Below are positions 1 through 8,457 of a stretch of DNA of 64,000 nucleotides, in pieces (positions within the stretch are counted from its first letter, which is position 1; each line of letters starts with the position of its first letter). The stretch is from an uncultured Halomicronema sp. GTDB lineage: Bacteria > Cyanobacteriota > Cyanobacteriia > Phormidesmidales > Phormidesmidaceae. Below the pieces are notes generated by a model. It made no database searches, was not told the DNA's origin, and worked only from the letters and a program-made list of their open reading frames with translations. The position numbers were made by a program, and so were the translations under genes. The stretch covers positions 62,001 to 126,000 of the forward strand of contig CALCCA010000040.1 in the NCBI GenBank assembly GCA_937899725.1, given 5' to 3'.

Positions 1-186
1 GGAAGAAGATTAGCTCAAGCGCGCGGCTGCTCTGCGGTTGAGCCTCAGAGCAGCCCCTAATTGGCTGGGAGACGCATCGAGAGGGCGTTCCCGCTGCTGA
101 GCCGGACTCGACGATCATAAAGGTGTTAGAGGGCGTCAAATTTGGAATCAGCGACAGGCTCCTAGGGCGATCGCCGGAGCCTGCGG

Positions 187-1056
187 TCAAGAAAACACGA
201 CGGTACGGTTGCCATAGACTAGCACTCGGTTTTGCAAATGCAGCCGCACGCCGCGTGACAGCACAATTCTTTCTAAATCTTTGCCTTTGCGAATCAGGTC
301 TTTGACATCATCGCGGTGGGTGATTCGCACCACATCCTGCTCAATGATCGGGCCAGCATCGAGTGCTTCGGTGACATAGTGAGCCGTGGCACCAATAATT
401 TTGACACCTCGCTCGTGGGCGCGATGATAGGGTTGCGCCCCCATAAATGCAGGCAGAAATGAGTGGTGAATATTGACGACATTGGCAAATTGCTGCAAAA
501 AGTCGCCGCTTAAAATTTGCATGTATTTAGCCAGGACGACTAAATCAATGTCGTATTGCTTGAGGAGGGCAAGCTGCTGCGCTTCTTGCTCAGCTCGAGT
601 GGCCTTGCTGATCGGCACGTGGTGAAAGGCAATGTTGAACTGGTCGGCGATGGGCTTCAGGGTCTCGTGATTGCTGATGATGAGCGGAATTTCGGCGGCA
701 AACTCCTGGGCCTGATGCCGCCACAGCAGATCTAGCAGGCAGTGATTTTGGCGACTGACCCAGATGGCCAGGCGCGGCATCGCGTCAGAAAAGCAGAGCC
801 GCCAGTCAGCCTGCAAGGGCTGCGCGATCGCGTTAAAGGCTGGCCCAATTAAGTCACGGGGCAGATTGAAACCCGCCAGACTCCATTCAATGCGCGACAG
901 AAATAGGCCGCTGGCCCCATCACGATGCTGATCGGCATGGATGATGTTGCCGCCATTAGAGTAGATAAAGTTGGCGATTTTAGCCACTAATCCCTGCTGG
1001 TCGGGGCAAGAAATCAGCAGCGTAGCAGCAGGATAAAGCGTTGGTGACGTCGTCAT
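187..1056 (-). CDS. purU: Formyltetrahydrofolate deformylase
   Basis: Hydrolyses 10-formyl-tetrahydrofolate to formate and tetrahydrofolate, balancing the one-carbon pool and supplying formate for purine synthesis; cytosolic. The 289-residue product has the family's usual length and order: an N-terminal ACT domain (LLISCPDQQGLVAKIANFI, about residues 13-80) and a C-terminal formyltransferase fold. The catalytic Asn-His-Asp set is visible in NIHHSFLPAF and in HYVTEALDAGPIIEQD. The ATG at 1056 gives a normal N-terminus directly before the ACT domain. It lies 91 bases downstream of the DUF4340 gene on the same strand, so it may be read through from the ABC operon, but no functional link is evident. 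Confidence 0.95.
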   Translation of the reverse strand: MTTSPTLYPAATLLISCPDQQGLVAKIANFIYSNGGNIIHADQHRDGASGLFLSRIEWSLAGFNLPRDLIGPAFNAIAQPLQADWRLCFSDAMPRLAIWVSRQNHCLLDLLWRHQAQEFAAEIPLIISNHETLKPIADQFNIAFHHVPISKATRAEQEAQQLALLKQYDIDLVVLAKYMQILSGDFLQQFANVVNIHHSFLPAFMGAQPYHRAHERGVKIIGATAHYVTEALDAGPIIEQDVVRITHRDDVKDLIRKGKDLERIVLSRGVRLHLQNRVLVYGNRTVVFS

Positions 1057-1147
1057 AGCAATTGGACCAGTTGGGCCGGTTGAGCCCCTGAACAGCCATT
1101 AACCAGAGTACCTGCAAGCAGCTTTTTGGGCTCCTCTGCAGCTGGGT

Positions 1148-1897
1148 TTAAGAGTCGTCCGACTCGTCAGGGGGCGAGACATCGTCCGACTCAATGGCGT
1201 CATCTGGTTCCTCACCTGCCCCACCATCATCCGTGGGGGCGGCTTCGCTGTCAGGAGCGGCCCCCTCAGGATTAGTCGCGTCTGCAGGATCGGTCTCCTC
1301 CTCAGCGGCGGGCGCTGCGTCGATCACGGCCTGCCACTCTTCTAAAGGGCGATCGACGCCGTTGCGAATATTTTCTGTGACGATGGCGGCGTCGATGTCG
1401 CCGGTGGTTTCAGACAGCGGTAGAGTTTCAGGGTCGATCAGCGCGTAATAGTTACGACCACTAAAATCAGCCGCGCCTAGCACCAGCTGGTGAGTCGTTT
1501 CGTCCGCCAGGGTGAGAGCCACCGTGGCAAAGGGCGCGTCAAAGCCAAACTCGGCCGGGTCACTGGCATCAATTGTCGTAGTCTGTACCAAACCATCGGT
1601 TGTTAAACGACTGAGCAAAAAGGCGATCGCGGCTTCCTCGGCGGGCTGTTGCTGAGGTTGCGTCATCTGCCAAAAGCCTCCTTCGCCCCGCTCAAAGACG
1701 ACGATTTGATCCTGGGTTTCGATGCTCAACCCCACTACGTCGGCTTCTTCAAACTCAAATACTGGGGTCGCGGCGGCATTAGACTGCCCAGTGGTTGACC
1801 GAGTGGGGTTGCTCTGGCGGGCTTGCGTAAACAGCACCACGCCCCCCATCACTAGGGCAGTCGCCACCAAAATTATCGTGCTGCGCTGTAGTTTCAT
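1148..1897 (-). CDS. DUF4340 domain protein of the Gld-type ABC operon
   Basis: A 249-residue membrane-anchored protein with an N-terminal hydrophobic segment (ILVATALVMGGVVLFTQA, residues 9-26), a DUF4340-like extracytoplasmic domain (about 45-190, with DPAEFGFDAPFATVALTL and LVLGAADFSGRNYYA) and a very acidic Asp/Glu/Ala/Pro tail from about residue 195. DUF4340 proteins typically close operons holding GldA/F/G-like ABC exporters, as here: it starts 4 bases after the GldG-like stop codon. Its molecular role is not known; I infer an accessory subunit of the exporter. It is shorter than many DUF4340 proteins, and the acidic tail is low-complexity. Confidence 0.85.
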   Translation of the reverse strand: MKLQRSTIILVATALVMGGVVLFTQARQSNPTRSTTGQSNAAATPVFEFEEADVVGLSIETQDQIVVFERGEGGFWQMTQPQQQPAEEAAIAFLLSRLTTDGLVQTTTIDASDPAEFGFDAPFATVALTLADETTHQLVLGAADFSGRNYYALIDPETLPLSETTGDIDAAIVTENIRNGVDRPLEEWQAVIDAAPAAEEETDPADATNPEGAAPDSEAAPTDDGGAGEEPDDAIESDDVSPPDESDDS

Positions 1898-1901
1898 CGG
1901 T

Positions 1902-3875
1902 TTACCGTCGCCGCCAGGCCATCAAAATTGCCAATGCTAGCCCCGTTGCCGGCAGCACCAACAGCGAAAAAATGCTCAACCCCCAAGCCTGCTGCCCCGT
2001 CATTGACAGGCGGCGATCGGTGACGGTTTTAGGCCGAATCGAAAGGGTGGCATCGCTCTCTTGCCCTAACCAGTTCACCGCATTGAGAAACACGTCGCCG
2101 TTGAGCTGTTGGTCAAAGGAACCATCGATCGCGAAGCTGGTGTTGCCAATCACGACCAGACGAGACTCCTCAGCTAATGGTGCAGTCGCCGTCGGGTCTG
2201 CCGCGTCTTCTTCTGCCAACGGGTCTGCGCCATCGGGAGCATCTAGAGAGGCCGTGTCATCGGGGGCAGCTGCCGGCGGCGGCGCAGCGGAATCGGTTTC
2301 TGCTGCCGCTGCTTCTTCGGGGGTCAGAGCTTCCGCCTCGGGCTCGGGCTCGGCGTCACCGGCTTCATCTGTGACGCTTTCCTCGGTCACGGCGCTATCG
2401 GCTTCTGGGTCAGCAGTCGGGGCGGCCTCAGGCTCAGCGGCCTCAACTGCGGCAGCGTCATCAACGGCGGATTCCGTTTCACTTGCCTCGGCCCCCGGTG
2501 CCGCTGCGTCCGCGTCGCCCTCATTAGACTCAGCGTCCTCGCCCTCATCAGCCTCGGCCGTCACTGGTGCAGGCGTCATGGCAGTGGGATCGGCAGGACG
2601 ACTGAGAGCCACACCCAACACATACGGCCCATCAGCCGGGGCATTGGGGTCAAAATTGAGATCGCCCGTATCCGAAATTGCTTCGGCGCGGCTTTGCGGA
2701 TCGGTTAGCAAGAGCGGCGTGGCGGTAGTGTCAGGCAGCTCTCGGCTTTCGATCGGGCGCGCTAGCGGAAAAAAGGAACGACCATCGCCAAAGTCTTGGG
2801 TAATGGGGTGATCGCCATAGTTGCTCACGATGGGAGCCGCCGGGCCGAGCCCGACAAACTGACCGGCCCCCGAGGTGTCGAGCACCAGTCGATCATCTAA
2901 AACAACACCCCAATCATCGAGCAGGGCATTGAGGCCGCCGTCCGATCGCGGATCAAGCATCAACAGCAGCCCGCCCCCGGCTGACAGATAAGCTTCCAGC
3001 GCCGCCACCTCGGCAGCGAAAAAATCTTGGGCGGGGCCAGCCACGATGACGACATCGGCATCTTCGGGCACCGTGCGCGCAGCGGCCAAATTCAGGGTTT
3101 GCACCTGGTAGTCTTTGCCGGTCAGGGCCGCTACCGCTTGCCCCAGCTGCGCCTCTGGCCCTTCAATCAGCGGTTCGTCATGACCCTGCACAAAGTACAC
3201 CGCCAGGGTGCGATCGCTGACAATTTGGTCTAGAGCATTGGTGAGCTGCCGTTCTGACAGGGTGGCGGCAGCACCCGGATTGGCCGCGTTGGCAGTATTG
3301 CCGATGGTTTGCAAAAAGCGGCGCTCTTCACCCACCACCACAAACACCATGCCCGCTTGGGTTGCCCCAAACGCCTGCGATCGGGTGGGATTTGCCACCG
3401 GATCGACATATTCAAAAGTAAAGTTGTCGCTAACCTGACGATAGCTTTCCAGGAGCTGGACGTCCTGAGGATTTTGCACCGCGTCAAAGACCACGACCTG
3501 CACCGGCACTTCGAGCGCTTGCACAACCGTCTTTGAGGCGGGAGCCAGCGTAAACAGCTGGGTTTCGGTGAGGTCAAACCGGGCGGCATTTTGCACGGCG
3601 ACAAAGTTCACCAACCCGAGAATCACTAGGACTGCGAGGGTGGCGATCGCGGCATTGGTCCCGGCCTGGGTCGAGCGCTGCTGCCAAAACGCCCCCGCTG
3701 ATTTGCCGCTAAAGCTCAACCCCAGCAGCAACAGGGCCACCCCCGCCACAAGCAAAATCGTCGGCAACAGCTGCCAGCCCGAGAGGTTGCCCGCAACGAA
3801 CCCTGCCGTCGCGCTGGCGAGCCCTGGCCAGGTGAGAAACTTGAGCCACTTTTCTGAAACTGCAATTCGTTTCAT
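1902..3875 (-). CDS. GldG-like auxiliary subunit of ABC exporter
   Basis: A 657-residue protein of the ABC-type uncharacterised transport family (GldG/DUF7088 type). There are N-terminal hydrophobic helices (about 15-55 and 75-95), then a periplasmic domain starting at RFDLTETQLFTLAPAS, the hallmark entry motif of this family, a Rossmann-like section (DADVVIVAGPAQDF, LSAGGGLLLMLDPRSDGG), and a C-terminal helix followed by a basic tail (LALAILMAWRRR). Between about residues 430 and 570 lies a long, highly acidic Ala/Glu/Pro/Asp low-complexity insert that is not part of the core fold. It is third in the operon, 52 bases after the permease and 4 bases before the DUF4340 gene. It probably works with the permease and ATPase; the substrate is unknown. 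Confidence 0.88.
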   Translation of the reverse strand: MKRIAVSEKWLKFLTWPGLASATAGFVAGNLSGWQLLPTILLVAGVALLLLGLSFSGKSAGAFWQQRSTQAGTNAAIATLAVLVILGLVNFVAVQNAARFDLTETQLFTLAPASKTVVQALEVPVQVVVFDAVQNPQDVQLLESYRQVSDNFTFEYVDPVANPTRSQAFGATQAGMVFVVVGEERRFLQTIGNTANAANPGAAATLSERQLTNALDQIVSDRTLAVYFVQGHDEPLIEGPEAQLGQAVAALTGKDYQVQTLNLAAARTVPEDADVVIVAGPAQDFFAAEVAALEAYLSAGGGLLLMLDPRSDGGLNALLDDWGVVLDDRLVLDTSGAGQFVGLGPAAPIVSNYGDHPITQDFGDGRSFFPLARPIESRELPDTTATPLLLTDPQSRAEAISDTGDLNFDPNAPADGPYVLGVALSRPADPTAMTPAPVTAEADEGEDAESNEGDADAAAPGAEASETESAVDDAAAVEAAEPEAAPTADPEADSAVTEESVTDEAGDAEPEPEAEALTPEEAAAAETDSAAPPPAAAPDDTASLDAPDGADPLAEEDAADPTATAPLAEESRLVVIGNTSFAIDGSFDQQLNGDVFLNAVNWLGQESDATLSIRPKTVTDRRLSMTGQQAWGLSIFSLLVLPATGLALAILMAWRRR

Positions 3876-3927
3876 AAATGTAATGACGTCGTGATGACCA
3901 ACGGTATAAAAGGAGGCTTAGCCAGCC

Positions 3928-4743
3928 TTAATTGCGCTGAAACCGCAAGGCTTCGATGGACTGAGCCGTCAGAAAAAGTCCTAACAGACTATAGGACAAA
4001 AACAGCACGACGCTGCTGGTGTCGAGAATGCCCTGGGTGAAATCATTGAAATGCTGCAGCATCGATAAATGGTTGAGCGCTGCCCCTAAGCCGCCGGGAA
4101 TCGCGCGAGCCACGGCATCTACAATCCACAAAAAGATCACTAGCGCAAAGGTCAAAATCGCCGCAATAACGGTGCTACTCGTGAGGGAAGAGACAAACAT
4201 GCCCAACGACAAGACGCTAGTGGCCAGTAAGATCAGCCCCAGGTTGCCGACGACTAGCAGGGTCGGAGCCACAGCAGGCTCGGCGGTACCCAGGGCGATC
4301 GCCACGCAAAGCATGAGCGGCAACACCATACCGATATAAAACGTGACCACCGCCAGCAGCTTACCCAGCGCCACGACCCAGTTCATCACCGGTGACGTCG
4401 CTAAGAGTTCCAACGTTCCTTGCTTGCGCTCTTCGGCATAGAGCCCCATCGAGAGAATCGGCAACACAAACAGTGACAGCGAGCCCAAAACGCCCAGATA
4501 TCCCCGCAGAAACTCGTAGGCAACATCCAGCGGGGCCAGGGTAGCCCCACTCTGCAGAGCCTGATCGCGCTGGGCGGTCAGGGCCAACAGGCCCTCGGGG
4601 CTCAACAGCACGAGGACCAAAAAGAAGCCCCCCAGCAGCCAAAAAATGGTGGCAATCACATAGGCCAGCGGTGCCGCAAAGTAGCTCTGTAGCTCCCGCC
4701 GATAGACCGCTAACAAACTGCTGATAATCTGCTTTACTGCCAT
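3928..4743 (-). CDS. ABC transporter permease, GldF-like
   Basis: A 271-residue integral membrane protein of the ABC-2 family with six hydrophobic segments (first at AYVIATIFWLLGGFFLVLVL; later FVLPILSMGLYAEERKQGTLELLATSP, the typical ABC-2 loop with the conserved E-R-K-x-G-T-L-E-L-L run). It forms the membrane channel for the ATPase encoded 27 bases upstream. GldF and related ABC-2 permeases serve in gliding-motility or multicopper-enzyme export clusters in other phyla; in cyanobacteria the cargo is not established. Start ATG at 4743. Confidence 0.9.
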   Translation of the reverse strand: MAVKQIISSLLAVYRRELQSYFAAPLAYVIATIFWLLGGFFLVLVLLSPEGLLALTAQRDQALQSGATLAPLDVAYEFLRGYLGVLGSLSLFVLPILSMGLYAEERKQGTLELLATSPVMNWVVALGKLLAVVTFYIGMVLPLMLCVAIALGTAEPAVAPTLLVVGNLGLILLATSVLSLGMFVSSLTSSTVIAAILTFALVIFLWIVDAVARAIPGGLGAALNHLSMLQHFNDFTQGILDTSSVVLFLSYSLLGLFLTAQSIEALRFQRN

Positions 4744-4770
4744 GACACTCCTGAGAATGACTGCTGAGGA

Positions 4771-5772
4771 TTACGGGGTCTCGGGGGAAGTTGAGGCATC
4801 CGTCTGAGGGGTCGGCGCCGCCGATGATTCGGCCGCTTCTTCGGTCGTCAGGTTGAGAAACACGTCTTCTAAGCTGGCCTGGTGACGGCGCAGCTCGCAT
4901 AGGCCAAAGCCAGCCCGCACCAGCGTTGCCGCGATCGCCTCACCCGGATCACGCGCCGCAGCCTTGAGCGTAAACCGATAGCGCGAATCCATCTGAGTTG
5001 ACGAGGTGGAGAGGGCTACCGAGGCCACTCCCGGCACCGCAGCCAGCGTTTGCTGCACGGCGGCGGGGGCCCCGCGCACCTCAAGGTCATAGCTCACGGC
5101 TCCCGTGAGCTGCTCCATCAGGGCCCCCAGCTGGCCAGCGGCGACCAGCTGGCCGCGATTAATGATGGCGACCCGATTGCAGGTGGCATCAACCTCCGGC
5201 AGGATGTGGGTCGACAGGATGATGGTGTGATCACCCGCCAAACTGCGAACGAGCTCTCGCACCTCGCGATTTTGACGCGGATCAAGCCCGGAGGTCGGCT
5301 CATCTAGCACGATAACTGGCGGATCGTGGACGATCGCCTGGGCGATGCCCACCCGCTGCCGATAGCCCTTCGAGAGCTGGCGGATTAACACGGACTGCTT
5401 TTCTTCTAAGCCGCAGCGGCGAATCGCGTGGCTAACCCGTCCAGGGCGATCGCCCGCCGCAACCCCTTTGATGCGCGCCACAAAGTGCAGAAAGGCCGTC
5501 ACCGTCATATCGGGATACAGCGGCGGGCGTTCGGGCAGGTAGCCAATCCGCTGGCGCACTGCCAGCGAATCAGTGTGCACATCAAACTCGGCCACGCGCG
5601 CCGTGCCGCTGGTAGCCGGCAGATAGCCGGTCAAAATGCGCATGGTGGTCGTTTTGCCCGCGCCATTGGGTCCCAAAAAGCCCAAAATTTCACCCGGCTC
5701 CACGCGAAAGGAGACGGCCTTCAGGGCCACCGTAGAACCGTAAACTTTATGGAGGTCGTCAACTTCAATCAT
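4771..5772 (-). CDS. ABC transporter ATP-binding protein, GldA-like
   Basis: A 333-residue ATPase that energises the ABC-2 permease encoded next in the operon. Visible motifs are Walker A (GPNGAGKTTT, about 34-43), Q-loop region (IGYLPERPPLYPDMTV), ABC signature (LSKGYRQRVGIAQA), Walker B (VIVLDEPTSGLDP) and the switch His (ILSTHILPEV). A C-terminal DUF4162-like region follows and then an Ala/Thr/Ser-rich tail. It is first in the minus-strand operon ATPase-permease-GldG-DUF4340. Putative TATA-like sequence lies just upstream (around 5812-5822), not strong enough to call a promoter. Confidence 0.92.
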   Translation of the reverse strand: MIEVDDLHKVYGSTVALKAVSFRVEPGEILGFLGPNGAGKTTTMRILTGYLPATSGTARVAEFDVHTDSLAVRQRIGYLPERPPLYPDMTVTAFLHFVARIKGVAAGDRPGRVSHAIRRCGLEEKQSVLIRQLSKGYRQRVGIAQAIVHDPPVIVLDEPTSGLDPRQNREVRELVRSLAGDHTIILSTHILPEVDATCNRVAIINRGQLVAAGQLGALMEQLTGAVSYDLEVRGAPAAVQQTLAAVPGVASVALSTSSTQMDSRYRFTLKAAARDPGEAIAATLVRAGFGLCELRRHQASLEDVFLNLTTEEAAESSAAPTPQTDASTSPETP

Positions 5773-6012
5773 GGGCCAAGGAGAGTCCTAACTGGGCTGG
5801 CGCGTTTTACAGTATACGTATAGCGATGTGTGCGATCGGAGGGTTCTACATTAGCAGCTCTCGTTAAAATTGGGCCGATTGCCCAAGGCGCTGCCGTTAA
5901 TTCTGGTGACGTCTGACCCGAGGGCGATCGCGACCCTGGCCAACGCTGACGTACAGTAAGTTCAAATCCTTCCCTCGCCCGCTGACCGCAACCTTGTCTT
6001 TCTCCCAAACCC

Positions 6013-6483
6013 ATGACCGAAACGCCTGATTCGCCCGTTACCGCTGATTCGTCCTTGGATGAGGAACTGCCGATTGGGCCGGGGGCATCTTTTACATTCC
6101 TCTATTACTTCTCAACGGCGGCTTTCATCACCGCTTTGTTCACGGCAAGAACCCTGGGCGTTGGCATCATGACGCCTTTGCCAGTGGAATTTGCGATGGC
6201 AGGCGGTGCCATCGGCAGTGCCTTAGGCGTCATTTTTAACCGCTCCAGTACGCTGACCATGCCGGTGACGAGCCCCAAAAAGTTTCGCCAAGAGGTGACT
6301 CGGGTGCTCGGTGAAATGGGGTACTCACTGCAAGCGACTGAGGGCAGCGTCTCACGCTATCAAAAAGCCAACGCCAGTCGTTTTTTTGCCGGGGATATCT
6401 ACGTGCAGCCGCGACCAGACGCCACGATTTTTGTCAGTCGGGCCAGCAATATTCGCACCCTCAAGCGGCGGCTCTCGCCTTAG
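6013..6483 (+). CDS. Conserved cyanobacterial membrane protein of unknown function
   Basis: A 156-residue protein with an acidic N-terminus (1-25), two hydrophobic segments (about 28-50 and 55-78: FLYYFSTAAFITALFTA and FAMAGGAIGSALGVIF) and a C-terminal soluble domain ending in a basic segment (RASNIRTLKRRLSP). I recognise it only as the kind of small membrane protein conserved in cyanobacteria; no function is assigned. It is divergent from the ABC operon, separated by 240 bases, and has no close partner downstream. Confidence 0.7.
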   Translation: MTETPDSPVTADSSLDEELPIGPGASFTFLYYFSTAAFITALFTARTLGVGIMTPLPVEFAMAGGAIGSALGVIFNRSSTLTMPVTSPKKFRQEVTRVLGEMGYSLQATEGSVSRYQKANASRFFAGDIYVQPRPDATIFVSRASNIRTLKRRLSP

Positions 6484-6891
6484 TCTCAGCAGATTTCTGG
6501 AACCGATCACCCGGAAGGAGCTAGTTGGCACACAGCCCGACGCCCCGGCAGTACGAGTGCTGGCCGGAGCACAGCCCTGATCAACGAATCCTGAAAATTA
6601 GTAGCGTTCACAGACACCCCCTGGCATCCTCGAATTCTGAGAGCAGCTGCATCCCGTTTTTGTAGAACTTTAGAGGTGAGGAGCTCAAACCGGACGCAAC
6701 TGCGTAAATCCTGAGGAGGCAGCAGGCAGGATTGTTTTATGGTGACAAAAGAGAAAGCAAGTGACCGTCCCCTGTCGATCGGTCGGGCCGCCAAGCGGAA
6801 ATGCTGAGCCGGTTGTGCAATCAGCATCTGACCTCTCTGGGTTACCAATGCCGCCACTGTTAAGGATGAGAGAACGAGAGCGATCGCGCCC
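6484..6891. other. Intergenic stretch without a supported gene
   Basis: The 408 bases hold a minus-strand reading frame of 130 codons that looks like a shadow (no family, Arg-rich, odd composition) and no clear terminator or RNA gene. I see nothing else in it. Confidence 0.5.
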
Positions 6892-7137
6892 ATGGCCAAA
6901 AAACAAAAGTTTCCCCACTTAATCGGGTCAAAATGGACAGCGCAGCAAAAAACCTTTGGCTGGCGGCACTTTCACGTCGTCAACCGCAAAAATCAAGACG
7001 GTTTAGTCTTCGCTGAAATGGTGGCCGCCTGCGACCCCGAAGTTCGCTTTTGGGTCAATGCCAAGGGCCTCAAAAATCCGACCGTCTGGACTGCCGGGTG
7101 GAAATCTCGCCAAGAGCAAGCCAGCCTCATTGTGTAA
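6892..7137 (+). CDS. Trp-rich protein, TIGR02450 family
   Basis: An 81-residue small basic protein with the family pattern: an N-terminal K-F-P-H-L-I-G-S-K-W-T segment, central FGWRHFHVV and C-terminal W-x-A-G-W-K-S motif (TVWTAGWKSR). Proteins of TIGR02450 occur in cyanobacteria and gamma-proteobacteria; their role is unknown. The ATG at 6892 begins MAKKQKFPHLIGSKW, the usual start. It is followed 49 bases later by the DUF2605 gene, so the two may be co-transcribed. Confidence 0.88.
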   Translation: MAKKQKFPHLIGSKWTAQQKTFGWRHFHVVNRKNQDGLVFAEMVAACDPEVRFWVNAKGLKNPTVWTAGWKSRQEQASLIV

Positions 7138-7186
7138 AAAATTGTTAAGCTACAGAAGCAGCACGTTGAGACAATTTTCTTAAGTT

Positions 7187-7516
7187 ATGTTCTCTCCCGA
7201 CTCTTCGCACCCGCCCGAGCAGCCCTTAGTACAGACTGTGCTGGAGCCTCTGCTCGAAGACTTTGAGTACTGGTTTGGTGAAACCCTAGTGCTCCTGGCT
7301 TCTGTGCCCGCCCAGTGCCTTGAGCCCGATGAGCGAGCAGCGCTCACGACGCAACTGATGACGGCGCAACAAGAGGTGGCGACGGCCAAAGCCCTCTTGC
7401 TGGCGACGGATGGTCAAGCGGGCGTCGATATCGCGATCGTCGGTCAGTGGCACCGACTGGTCAGCCGCTGTTGGCAGACCTCCCGATACGTTCGCCAGCA
7501 TCGTCAAGCCGATTAA
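7187..7516 (+). CDS. DUF2605 domain protein
   Basis: A 109-residue soluble protein matching the cyanobacterial DUF2605 family: LVQTVLEPLLEDFEYWF...LL near residues 14-35, then a helical middle and a C-terminal VGQWHRLVSRCWQTSRYVR. Function unknown. DUF2605 and DUF2973 genes commonly sit side by side in cyanobacteria, and a DUF2973 gene follows here, which supports both calls. Start ATG at 7187. Confidence 0.88.
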   Translation: MFSPDSSHPPEQPLVQTVLEPLLEDFEYWFGETLVLLASVPAQCLEPDERAALTTQLMTAQQEVATAKALLLATDGQAGVDIAIVGQWHRLVSRCWQTSRYVRQHRQAD

Positions 7517-7750
7517 AGTGCGAACCGAGCAGTCTCTGGTTTCAGTTCTGGCCCTCAACTTTGGAGCCATCCCCAGTGCTCGAACAGTGGCAAAGTTGTC
7601 TCAAAATCAACGTTTTTGCCGATGACCTAAAATTGAGCGGCGGCTTTCGATAAACTGAAGCTAGAGATGCGTTGCGATCAATCTGCTCTATTCGTTTGGT
7701 CATCCAACCTTTCCATTGCAAAGCCCTTAGGGAGCAACCTTTACAAAACT

Positions 7751-8050
7751 ATGCTGCACGCTCTTTATCTCGTTGCCTTCGCAGTTTTGTCGGCATTGGC
7801 GATCAGTAATCTGATTCGCAATATCATGATGTTCGGCACTGATGCCCGCCGCGACCCGCGTCAATCCGCCAACAAATCATCGAATCGTTCGACACCTCAC
7901 CCCGAAATGCTGAATGACAAAGGGCAGGTTTTGGATGAACCGCTGTTAGTAATGAAGTCCATCTCGCTCGAAGATGCCCGTGAGCAGCTGGATGCCCTTT
8001 ACGATGGGTCTTCGAATGGGGCTGACAGTGCGGCTGACGAAGAGGCCTAG
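7751..8050 (+). CDS. DUF2973 domain protein
   Basis: A 99-residue protein with a single N-terminal membrane helix (LHALYLVAFAVLSALAISNLI) and a soluble tail that contains the family segment PHPEMLNDKGQVLDEPLLVM, then an acidic end. I placed the start at the ATG at 7751 rather than upstream at 7667 because the family begins MLHALYL and the upstream 28 codons show no coding character. It is the usual partner of the preceding DUF2605 gene. Function unknown. Confidence 0.88.
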   Translation: MLHALYLVAFAVLSALAISNLIRNIMMFGTDARRDPRQSANKSSNRSTPHPEMLNDKGQVLDEPLLVMKSISLEDAREQLDALYDGSSNGADSAADEEA

Positions 8051-8457
8051 CAACGAGCACGAACGCTGGAGGCGATCGCGAGATTAGGAGGTCGGGCAAG
8101 AGCGGTTGCCGGGTCTCAGGCGAGCCCTTGGGCAATACCCTTTCCTCGAAAATCGAAATGGCTACACCAGTCAGCTTAATTTGCCTTGATGGCTAAATGA
8201 GCTGACTGGTGTTGATCTGAGCAGAGCTGTATGGCAAACCTCAGTCCTCCTGCTGAGAGTGGTTCAACTCGCCCCATTCGCCCCTCCCCAGAGGGGAAAG
8301 AAACGAAGGTTGGCTTAACCCGAACTGGCGTTCAATTAGGTCAGACATTCGAGATTGCTGAAGTCGCCATGCGACGAGCCTCCCAATTTCGCATTTCGAT
8401 CGCCGTATTCTGTCGGGTCTTGCCCTGCGCGACGGGTATTCTACTTTGCTCCTCAAT
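8051..8457. other. Convergent intergenic region with a long hairpin
   Basis: The region separates the plus-strand DUF2973 gene from the 3' end of the minus-strand surface operon. Apart from the hairpin at 8165-8211 I see no gene in it. Confidence 0.5.
8165..8211. terminator. Possible bidirectional terminator hairpin
   Basis: A perfect 12-base inverted repeat (CACCAGTCAGCT at 8165-8176 and its complement at 8200-8211) encloses a second, bulged stem (ATTTGCC with GGCTAAAT). It lies between convergent genes. No T-tract follows on either strand, so it may be an mRNA 3'-end stabiliser rather than an intrinsic terminator. Confidence 0.45.

Noticed and set aside
1972-2811. 279-codon plus-strand frame opposite the GldG-like gene
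   Set aside because: Ser/Ala/Gly-only composition; it is the complement of the acidic low-complexity insert of the GldG-like protein.
6507-6899. 130-codon minus-strand frame with a hydrophobic start
   Set aside because: No family features and it overlaps the start of the Trp-rich gene; composition is unlike nearby genes.
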